Source: Emticicia sp943368675
Lineage (GTDB): Bacteria; Bacteroidota; Bacteroidia; Cytophagales; Spirosomataceae
Assembly (NCBI GenBank): GCA_943368675.1
Contig: CALRLN020000403.1
Location: 1 to 5,266, forward strand
DNA length: 5,266 nt
Direction: 5' to 3'
Positions 1 to 5,266 of the stretch are shown here, one piece after another. Below the pieces are notes generated by a model. The model saw nothing but the letters and a program-made list of their open reading frames with translations. It was not told the origin of the DNA and searched no databases. The position numbers and the translations under genes were made by a program. Position 1 is the stretch's first letter. Every line of letters starts with the position of its first letter.

Positions 1-321
1 ATTCAGTTTTTTAAACAAGGAGATAAAATTTTCGGAAAGATTGTGTGGTTAAAAGAACCGAACGACAATGGTAAGCCACGAACAGATAAAGAAAACCCGG
101 ATGAAAAATTAAGAAGCAGACCGCTCATCGGTTTAGTAAATCTTAAAAACTTTACGCAGTCTAATAAAAATACCTGGGAGGATGGAGAAGTATATGACCC
201 TAAAAATGGTAAAACGTATTCATGCAAAATGACACTTTCAAGCCCTACCCGATTAGATGTCAGAGGGTTTATTGGTATTTCAATCATTGGCCGCACCTCG
301 CATTTTACTAAAGCAGATTAA
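1..321 (+). CDS. DUF2147 domain-containing protein, C-terminal part (5' end outside window)
   Basis: The reading frame is open from the first base to the TAA at 319-321, giving 106 residues. The gene begins upstream of the window; the GTG at 43 is internal and should not be taken as the start, because family-like sequence (GDKIFGKIVWLKEP) continues before it. The sequence resembles the DUF2147 family: a KIVWLKEPNDNGKPRTD stretch, a Pro-Leu-Ile-Gly-Leu core, WEDGEVYDPKNGKTYSCKM, and a closing LDVRGFIGISIIGRT. From knowledge of the family, these are small beta-rich proteins of roughly 130-160 residues, usually exported by a signal peptide and of unknown biochemical function. The signal peptide, if present, lies outside the window. 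The gene converges on dnaK and ends just before a shared terminator hairpin. The family call is fairly sure; no function can be assigned. Confidence 0.85.
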   Translation: MQFFKQGDKIFGKIVWLKEPNDNGKPRTDKENPDEKLRSRPLIGLVNLKNFTQSNKNTWEDGEVYDPKNGKTYSCKMTLSSPTRLDVRGFIGISIIGRTSHFTKAD

Positions 322-338
322 ACAGGAATAAATAGTAT

Positions 339-380
339 ATAACAAAAAACTCCTTCAGCGATGAAGGAGTTTTTTGTTAT
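339..380. terminator. Bidirectional intrinsic terminator between the DUF2147 gene and dnaK
   Basis: A perfect 19-bp stem pairs 339-357 with 362-380 around a four-base loop, GCGA on the plus strand (a GNRA-type tetraloop). The core is CTCCTTCA/TGAAGGAG, flanked by A6 on the left arm and T6 on the right arm. Each strand therefore reads as a GC-containing hairpin followed by a U-run, as expected of a Rho-independent terminator working in both directions. It begins 17 bases after the DUF2147 stop codon and lies 17 bases past the dnaK stop codon, which fits a shared terminator for two convergent genes. Confidence 0.9.
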
Positions 381-397
381 GGTCAACTAGCACTGAT

Positions 398-2290
398 TTA
401 TTTTACTTCTTCGTAGTTTACATCAGTTACTTCTTCATCTTTGCCACCTGCTGTTGCACCATTAGCGCTTGGCTCGCCTGTTGGGGTTGCACCTGCAGCA
501 TAGATTTCCTGAGAAGCCGCTTGCCATGCATTATTTATTTTTTCCATTGAAGCATCAATTGCAGCCAGGTCTTTTGTACCATGTGCAGCTCTAAGCTCTG
601 CCAAAGCACTTTCAATCGCCGTTTTATTACCTGCCGATAGTTTATCGCCAAACTCTTTCAACTGCTTTTCAGTGCTGAAAATCATGGCATCTGCTGCATT
701 AACTTTCTCCACTTTTTCTCTTTCTGCTTTATCTGCTTCTTCATTTGCTTTTGCCTCATCGCGCATTTTCTGGATCTCAGCATCAGACAAGCCCGAAGAA
801 GCCTCAATACGGATCTTCTGTTCTTTTCCGGTACCTTTGTCTTTGGCAGTTACATTCAGAATACCATTGGCATCCACATCAAATGTTACTTCAATCTGAG
901 GCAGACCGCGTGGTGCTGGTGGAATACCATCTAAGTGGAATCTACCAAGTGTACGGTTCTGGTTAGCCATCGGGCGTTCACCTTGCAGAATATGTAATTC
1001 TACTGAAGGCTGGTTATCTGCAGCCGTAGAGAATACTTCGTTCTTCTTGGTTGGAATAGTAGTATTAGACTCAATCATTTTGGTAAATACACCACCCATT
1101 GTTTCGATACCTAAAGAAAGCGGGATAACATCAAGCAAAAGAATATCTTTTACCTCACCTGTTAATACACCACCCTGAATTGCTGCACCAATTGCTACGG
1201 CTTCATCCGGGTTAACGTTCTTAGAAGGTTTTCTGCCGAAGAATTTCTCAACTTCTTCCTGTACCCTAGGGATACGTGTTGATCCACCTACCAGAATAAC
1301 CTCGTCGATATCACTCACATTTAATCCAGAGTTTTTCATTGCTCTGCGGCAAGGCTCCATGGCTCTTTGAATCAGCTTATCAGCCAGTTGCTCAAATTTA
1401 GCACGGCTAAGGCTTCTTACAAGGTGTTTTGGAATACCATTTACAGGGAAGATGTAAGGCAGGTTGATTTCAGTTTGAGAAGAGCTTGATAATTCAATTT
1501 TAGCTCTTTCTGCAGCTTCTTTCAAACGTTGCAAGGCCATCGCATCCTGACGAAGATCAATACCCTCATCTTTTTTGAACTCATCAGCTAACCATTCAAT
1601 AATTACCTGGTCAAAATCATCACCACCAAGGTGTGTATCACCATCAGTAGCTTTTACTTCAAATACACCATCACCTAATTCAAGAACCGAGATATCGAAT
1701 GTACCGCCACCTAAGTCAAATACTGCTACAGTCATGTCTTTGCCTTGTTTATCAAGACCATAGGCTAATGCCGCAGCTGTAGGTTCGTTAATGATACGTT
1801 TCACCTCTAAACCTGCAATCAGACCGGCTTCTTTTGTAGCCTGACGCTCAGCGTCATTAAAATAGGCAGGAACTGTGATAACCGCTTCGCTTACAGTTGT
1901 GCCTAAATAATCTTCAGCCGTTTGTTTCATCTTTTGAAGAATGAAAGCTGAGATCTCCTGTGGTGTATATTGGCGGTCGCCTATACGTACACGGGGTGTA
2001 TTATTAGCACCTTGCTCTACATCATAAGCGATTGTTTTCATTTCTGCACTCACTTCATTGAAACGTTTTCCCATGAAGCGTTTAATAGATTGTATAGTAT
2101 TTTTAGGATTCGTAATAGCCTGACGCTTAGCAGGAGCACCGACTTTTTTCTCACCATTTTCTAAAAATGCTACGATTGAAGGAGTTGTGCGGGCGCCTTC
2201 ACTGTTTGCAATAACAACAGGTTCGTTACCTTCCATTACAGCAACGCAAGAGTTTGTTGTTCCTAAGTCAATTCCAATAATTTTTCCCAT
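398..2290 (-). CDS. dnaK: Molecular chaperone DnaK (Hsp70)
   Basis: A complete 630-residue Hsp70, close to the usual bacterial length. It is an ATP-driven cytosolic chaperone that binds exposed hydrophobic segments, working with DnaJ and GrpE. The nucleotide-binding domain spans about 1-380, with phosphate-loop motif IDLGTTNS (7-14), second phosphate motif DLGGGT (192-197, Thr197 matching the autophosphorylated Thr of E. coli DnaK) and adenosine motif ILVGGSTRIP (332-341). The interdomain linker DILLLDV is at 382-388. The beta substrate-binding domain follows (about 390-500), then the helical lid (about 505-600). A Gly/Ala/Thr-rich tail (about 598-618) probably is disordered, and the protein ends DVNYEEVK. 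The start is secure because MGKIIGIDLGTTNS is the canonical N-terminus. No Shine-Dalgarno sequence is visible; the leader is A/T-rich, which is normal for Bacteroidota. No dnaJ or grpE gene is adjacent. The gene is followed by its own terminator and preceded by a 193-bp region with a candidate sigma-54 promoter. All key motifs are intact. Confidence 0.98.
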   Translation of the reverse strand: MGKIIGIDLGTTNSCVAVMEGNEPVVIANSEGARTTPSIVAFLENGEKKVGAPAKRQAITNPKNTIQSIKRFMGKRFNEVSAEMKTIAYDVEQGANNTPRVRIGDRQYTPQEISAFILQKMKQTAEDYLGTTVSEAVITVPAYFNDAERQATKEAGLIAGLEVKRIINEPTAAALAYGLDKQGKDMTVAVFDLGGGTFDISVLELGDGVFEVKATDGDTHLGGDDFDQVIIEWLADEFKKDEGIDLRQDAMALQRLKEAAERAKIELSSSSQTEINLPYIFPVNGIPKHLVRSLSRAKFEQLADKLIQRAMEPCRRAMKNSGLNVSDIDEVILVGGSTRIPRVQEEVEKFFGRKPSKNVNPDEAVAIGAAIQGGVLTGEVKDILLLDVIPLSLGIETMGGVFTKMIESNTTIPTKKNEVFSTAADNQPSVELHILQGERPMANQNRTLGRFHLDGIPPAPRGLPQIEVTFDVDANGILNVTAKDKGTGKEQKIRIEASSGLSDAEIQKMRDEAKANEEADKAEREKVEKVNAADAMIFSTEKQLKEFGDKLSAGNKTAIESALAELRAAHGTKDLAAIDASMEKINNAWQAASQEIYAAGATPTGEPSANGATAGGKDEEVTDVNYEEVK

Positions 2291-2335
2291 ATTATTTATT
2301 TCAGTAAATTAATTCAGAATAATTTATTTCTATTG

Positions 2336-2353
2336 CATCAATGGACGTGCCAA
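2336..2353 (-). promoter_or_regulatory. Candidate sigma-54 (RpoN) -24/-12 promoter for dnaK
   Basis: Reading the minus strand, 2353 to 2336 is TTGGCACGTCCATTGATG. The established sigma-54 consensus is TGGCACG-N4-TTGCW with GG and GC separated by 10 bases. Here TGGCACG matches fully, the N4 spacer is right, TTG is present and the GG-N10-G spacing is exact; the one important deviation is A for the C of the -12 GC. The implied transcription start is near 2326, giving a leader of roughly 36 bases. The only CAAA on the plus strand of 2291-2483 (2370-2373) is not followed by nnTA, so no competing TAnnTTTG-type -7 element directed at dnaK is seen. Function is inferred, not shown. Confidence 0.5.
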
Positions 2354-2367
2354 GCATTTATTTGGCA
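2348..2367. repeat. Dyad TGCCAA-N8-TTGGCA overlapping the dnaK -24 element
   Basis: Perfect 6-bp inverted arms lie at 2348-2353 and 2362-2367 with an 8-base AT-rich spacer. One arm is the TTGGCA of the proposed -24 element, so the second arm sits just upstream of the promoter on the minus strand. It could be an operator for a regulator competing with or assisting polymerase, or chance recurrence of a 6-mer. No known binding protein is recognised. Confidence 0.4.
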
Positions 2368-2372
2368 GACAA

Positions 2373-2391
2373 AACTGACAATTTGACAGTT
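2373..2391. promoter_or_regulatory. Near-palindromic operator-like site upstream of dnaK
   Basis: On the minus strand the core reads ACTGTCAAATTGTCAGT (2390-2374), a 17-bp odd-length dyad with a single mismatched pair; one more flanking pair (2373/2391) extends it to 19 bp. On the same strand it can also be read as TGTCA repeated at 8-bp spacing, with a third TGTC nine bases further on (GAC on plus at 2385, 2377 and 2368). The centre is about 56 bp upstream of the predicted dnaK start. This looks like a regulator-binding site for a stress-responsive gene; the regulator is not identified. Confidence 0.5.
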
Positions 2392-2468
2392 ATCGGCCGT
2401 TAAGTTAATTCAGTAGGAAACGATTTTGGCGTAAGAAATATAATTATGCCTGACTTTAATCTTACTAA

Positions 2469-2476
2469 ACTGTCAA
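2469..2476 (+). promoter_or_regulatory. Distal inverted copy of the ACTGTCAA half-site
   Basis: ACTGTCAA occurs here on the plus strand, identical to the half-site found on the minus strand at 2390-2383. It lies 8 bp downstream of the esterase stop codon, about 146 bp upstream of the predicted dnaK start, which is within the distance range usual for activator sites at sigma-54 promoters. A single 8-mer match in AT-rich DNA may be chance. Confidence 0.25.
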
Positions 2477-2483
2477 TAAGACT

Positions 2484-5051
2484 TTAGTTATTGCACCCGG
2501 CAATCTGAACTCTGAACACGGTTCCGGATTGTACCTGAAAACCTGGCTGCAATGTAACAGACTGACCAGCCTGATAAAGAATTTTTGCATCAGGTAAAAT
2601 AGCATTCTGAGCAGTAATAGTTGTTGATGCCCTATAAGAAAGGTCTATATTAGCACCAAAAAAATCGTCGGCAGGGCTAACTAAATTGTAGGCAGTTGCA
2701 CAGTCAGGTATTACCTTAACAGTAACATTAACCGGAGCACTCGTACAATCACCCATTTTACAGGCTGCGGTATATTGGGTGGTTACCGTAGGACTCACAT
2801 AAATAACATTGGTGGTAGCACCTGTGCTCCAGACTATAGTGCCGCCTGAGCATGAATAATCATAAGAGGTTTCTAATCTGGCTGATTGCCCTATGTTAAT
2901 TGTTTGAGGTGAGGCTCCTACAAGCAGATTCGGCTTGGTTGGGAAGTCAATTTCAGTGCTCAGCTCCGATACATTGCCTGAAAAATCTTTAGAACGTATC
3001 CGAGTGGTATAATAAAAGGAAGGACTCAACCCTTTTATATTATAACTTGTCGCAGGAGCATCAACAGAATCAATCAGCACATCATTCAGGTAAATGAGAT
3101 ATTTCTCTACTTCCATATTATCTGTAGAAGCAGACCAGTTGATAGTAGCGCAGTTTTGTCCTACATGACTTTCATGAAAATCAAGCGGAACAGAAGGACT
3201 CTGAGTGTCCTGGCAGTGTAATCTTGCTCCGGCCCAGTCTGTGTGGTCAAAATTAAAATTATCTGGTCCCAGATTTGTGATTAATTTCAGTTCCTGAACT
3301 CCCTGCACATCAATATTTAATTTAATTGTATTACTCGTATTACTTAAAAGCGGGCTTTCATACCTTAGTGAATTATCGGCATAAACTCTGAAATATACTG
3401 ATCCAAGTGTGGGAGGGGAAGCTATTTCGTCATCAATACCAATATCAGTAATAAATCGACCAAAATTACCGTTCAGTTTGTAGGTAATTTCTGAATTCGC
3501 ATGGCAACCAATCCCTTTCGGATAGGTAACGCCATTTAGTTTGATAGGTGCTCCATCGTTACTTTTGTCATACTTCACCGAACCCAGACCATTAATGGCA
3601 GTACAGGCAACCATATCAGAAAGATAAGTCACCGAATTGCAAGCTATTGGTCCGGAACACCCGCAGATAACAGGCTGTGTAAAAGTAATATTACCCTGAT
3701 AGTCTGTCAGGTAACAACGATAGGTACCATTGGTTCGGCTGATTGCCTGCGATGTAGCCTCAGCAGGGTCTTCAAAATCGGTATTGCCAATGTCTAGTCT
3801 TACCCATTTATAGGAGGCATATCCGCCCGGCGCTAAGAGTTGAAACTCTGAATTCACCTGGCTGACATTTACAGTCGGGAAGGATTTAGCTGCAATGGGT
3901 GTAGCATTGATAAAGAAATTATCATCAAGTGAGGCATTCCACAAATTAGCCAGCTGAACAACTCCATCATGATTTAAGTGCACGCCATCCATTCTATCCA
4001 GAATCCCATCTGTATCCGGGCCAGAGAAAAGTTTATTACCATTATCACTACCCAAACTCTGCTGAGCAACTCTGATATCAGCCTGCGTATCATTTTGATT
4101 TATAAGAGTGGCCTTTGATATAACCCAAGGAATTATACTGCCAAAATCATTTCTACTTTTGTTAATTACATAAGAAATATTGCTCTGATAAGTACTTCCA
4201 GGTAAATTAATATAATTATCTGTCTCGCCCTGATGCCATAATATTGCTCTAACGCCAAAAACAGAAGCATAATAGTTCATGATTCTTTTTAAGCCGCTAT
4301 AAGGCACGCCCAATTGATTACAAAAAGTAAACTGCTCACCATTATAATGATTGGCTGTAGCCTGACCGTCGGAACTCTCTTTCCAGTTAATACTGGAAGT
4401 AGAAGTAGCTCCGGCATTAAAAAATGCCACAGGAACACCTAATCGGCTTGTTAGCAAATCCCCTAATTTACCGTAACACCAAGCACTATTGCCTGTTTTA
4501 GAAATATACCCGTCTGAAAGTTGAGTAAAGGCAGGATAATTAGGGAATTTAATATCACATTTTCCAGCATTGGAGTCATACCAGGTTAATTCGTTATGCG
4601 TTACTACTCTTTCGTCACCTGCACCTGCAGCAACGCCCTCAACACCCTGTGCATTTGACTGCCCTGCAATTAAAAATACTTCACCAACACCAACACGGTT
4701 AAGAGTTGCAGAGCCTACAAGGCTATTACCAGAGAACGCCTGGAGTTCAAGCCTGTACCACCCCCCGGGAACTCCCGATAAAGTACCATTAAATACACCG
4801 CCAGTCGGATTGTTTTGAATGGTATTCCAGCCGATAACAACATTTTCATTATAGGGATTGATAACACGGGCCTGTATGTAGCTGATTGAAGTATTGGCAG
4901 GATAATTCCCTGCTATAGAAATTGTGGCAAAATTATTCTGATTTCTTTGGAATACAGCCTTTTCCATAGGGAAAGTAATACTTATCTGGGCATTCGCCTG
5001 GGCTAAGGTGATTAAAAAAAATAACAGCAAAGATGGAGATTTAGTAATCAT
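2484..5051 (-). CDS. Secreted multidomain SGNH/SASA-type carbohydrate esterase with NPCBM, FN3 and C-terminal sorting-type module
   Basis: An 855-residue protein beginning with a signal peptide: Lys4, hydrophobic core about 8-19, probable cleavage after Ala-Asn-Ala (19-21). Residues about 22-120 look like a beta-sandwich. An SGNH hydrolase domain of the sialate O-acetylesterase/CE6 type follows (about 123-378): FLIAGQSN with nucleophile Ser132, FNAGATS with block II Gly214, WHQGETD (272-278), and DGVHLN with catalytic Asp355 and His358, so the active site is complete. Next come an Ig-like region (about 384-462), an NPCBM carbohydrate-binding module (about 473-613, including SVKYDKSNDG, KGIGCHANS and HTDWAGARLHC), an FN3 domain (about 618-705), an Ig-like domain (about 707-782) and a final module (about 783-855) with TTITAQNAI, ILYQAGQSVTLQPGFQV and the ending AGCNN. 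That module resembles the Bacteroidota 3-coathanger-stack region with a Gly-Cys C-terminus, thought to act in sorting or surface attachment. Likely role: removal of acyl (acetyl) groups from polysaccharide or glycan outside the cell; the substrate cannot be told from sequence. No SusC/SusD-type or other glycan-use genes are visible nearby. Confidence 0.88.
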   Translation of the reverse strand: MITKSPSLLLFFLITLAQANAQISITFPMEKAVFQRNQNNFATISIAGNYPANTSISYIQARVINPYNENVVIGWNTIQNNPTGGVFNGTLSGVPGGWYRLELQAFSGNSLVGSATLNRVGVGEVFLIAGQSNAQGVEGVAAGAGDERVVTHNELTWYDSNAGKCDIKFPNYPAFTQLSDGYISKTGNSAWCYGKLGDLLTSRLGVPVAFFNAGATSTSSINWKESSDGQATANHYNGEQFTFCNQLGVPYSGLKRIMNYYASVFGVRAILWHQGETDNYINLPGSTYQSNISYVINKSRNDFGSIIPWVISKATLINQNDTQADIRVAQQSLGSDNGNKLFSGPDTDGILDRMDGVHLNHDGVVQLANLWNASLDDNFFINATPIAAKSFPTVNVSQVNSEFQLLAPGGYASYKWVRLDIGNTDFEDPAEATSQAISRTNGTYRCYLTDYQGNITFTQPVICGCSGPIACNSVTYLSDMVACTAINGLGSVKYDKSNDGAPIKLNGVTYPKGIGCHANSEITYKLNGNFGRFITDIGIDDEIASPPTLGSVYFRVYADNSLRYESPLLSNTSNTIKLNIDVQGVQELKLITNLGPDNFNFDHTDWAGARLHCQDTQSPSVPLDFHESHVGQNCATINWSASTDNMEVEKYLIYLNDVLIDSVDAPATSYNIKGLSPSFYYTTRIRSKDFSGNVSELSTEIDFPTKPNLLVGASPQTINIGQSARLETSYDYSCSGGTIVWSTGATTNVIYVSPTVTTQYTAACKMGDCTSAPVNVTVKVIPDCATAYNLVSPADDFFGANIDLSYRASTTITAQNAILPDAKILYQAGQSVTLQPGFQVQSGTVFRVQIAGCNN

Positions 5052-5208
5052 AGTTTTATTATTAAAGAACGCCGAAGCTCAGAAATAAAGACATGAGTCT
5101 ATGAAAATCTCTTTGTTTAATTAATAGTTAATCAATTAAAAAGATTTCTATTTTGGTAAGGGCTTTAGCAGTCTTTGTTTTATTACTTTCCGGAATATAA
5201 AAACAGTG

Positions 5209-5236
5209 CAAAAGTATCAAAAATATGAAAGCCAAA
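5209..5236 (-). promoter_or_regulatory. Candidate Bacteroidota sigma-A-type promoter for the esterase gene
   Basis: The minus strand carries TACTTTTG at 5216-5209, an exact match to the TAnnTTTG -7 consensus of Bacteroidota. A TTTG lies upstream at 5236-5233 with 16 bases between; another at 5243-5240 gives 23 bases. Both are at or near the edge of the usual spacing (about 17-23). The predicted start is near 5202, giving a leader of about 150 bases before the esterase ATG, long for a simple promoter. No Shine-Dalgarno sequence precedes the ATG. Confidence 0.5.
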
Positions 5237-5266
5237 CCACAAAATAGAACCATAATTGATTATACG
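5225..5266 (+). CDS. Possible start of a divergent gene, cut by the window edge
   Basis: An ATG at 5225 opens a frame that runs without stop to the last base, giving MKAKPQNRTIIDYT. The preceding bases are A-rich (ATCAAAAAT), which is how many Bacteroidota starts look. Fourteen codons are too few to identify a family or to exclude chance. If it is a gene, its first codons would overlap the -33 region of the proposed esterase promoter on the other strand, so at most one of the two calls may be right as drawn. Confidence 0.25.
   Translation, partial: MKAKPQNRTIIDYT

Noticed and set aside
3..296. Minus-strand 97-residue frame opposite the DUF2147 gene
   Set aside because: It is antisense to a recognisable family, has no recognisable features and ends without a supporting signal; a shadow frame.
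43..321. A GTG-initiated 92-residue small protein at the left edge
   Set aside because: The frame is open to base 1 and the residues before the GTG continue the DUF2147 pattern, so this is the tail of a longer gene.
672..2164. Several short plus-strand frames opposite dnaK
   Set aside because: All lie antisense to highly conserved dnaK codons and look like translation shadows with no family resemblance or start signals.
398..2290. dnaK lacking adjacent grpE and dnaJ as an anomaly
   Set aside because: A stand-alone dnaK is common in Bacteroidota, with grpE and dnaJ often together elsewhere, so this is not unusual.
2362..2378. Second sigma-54-like element on the plus strand (TTTGGCAGAC...)
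   Set aside because: The GG is followed after 10 bases by TG rather than GC, the TTG is missing, and no plus-strand gene lies downstream.
2391..2483. Possible terminator after the esterase gene
   Set aside because: The best pairing on the minus strand (GGCATAA with TTACGCC around a 9-base loop) has a mismatch and no U-run. No convincing terminator is visible, so some readthrough toward dnaK cannot be excluded.
4570..4818. Plus-strand 82-residue Pro/Ser/Thr-rich frame opposite the esterase
   Set aside because: The composition reflects the complement of the esterase codons; it overlaps the catalytic Ser block on the other strand and shows no independent support.
5103..5148. Imperfect AT-rich hairpin in the esterase leader (GAAAATCT with AGATTTC enclosing TTTAATT with AATTAAA)
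   Set aside because: It needs a bulge and an asymmetric internal loop and is almost all A-T pairs; expected by chance in such DNA. No riboswitch-like conserved core is recognised in the leader.

Overview
The window looks like chromosomal DNA from a Bacteroidota bacterium, probably Cytophagales or a relative. The evidence is AT-rich intergenic DNA, starts without Shine-Dalgarno sequences, a TAnnTTTG-type promoter, a DnaK ending in EEVK, a DUF2147 protein, and a secreted multidomain esterase whose C-terminal module and Gly-Cys ending are typical of that phylum. The order-level assignment is an inference from protein character, not a database match.

Layout: (1) 1-321 (+) is the 3' end of a DUF2147-family gene. 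(2) 339-380 is a strong hairpin with T-runs on both strands, between two convergent genes, and probably terminates both. (3) 398-2290 (-) is a complete dnaK. (4) 2291-2483 is an intergenic region that appears to hold the dnaK control region: a close match to a sigma-54 (RpoN) -24/-12 promoter, a dyad overlapping the -24 element, a near-palindrome built on ACTGTCAA, and a second copy of that 8-mer about 80 bp further upstream. (5) 2484-5051 (-) is a complete 855-residue secreted SGNH/SASA-type carbohydrate esterase with Ig-like, NPCBM, FN3 and C-terminal sorting-type modules. (6) 5052-5266 is upstream DNA with a candidate housekeeping promoter for the esterase and, at the edge, a possible start of a divergent gene.

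The genes do not form an obvious pathway. dnaK is a cytosolic chaperone gene and appears to be its own transcription unit. The esterase is probably exported to act on acylated polysaccharide or glycan. The DUF2147 gene converges on dnaK. The most notable signal is regulatory: dnaK has no visible TAnnTTTG promoter in its upstream region but has a near-consensus sigma-54 element with nearby repeated operator-like motifs. I see no mobile element, CRISPR array, rRNA or tRNA, and no clearly new multi-gene system.
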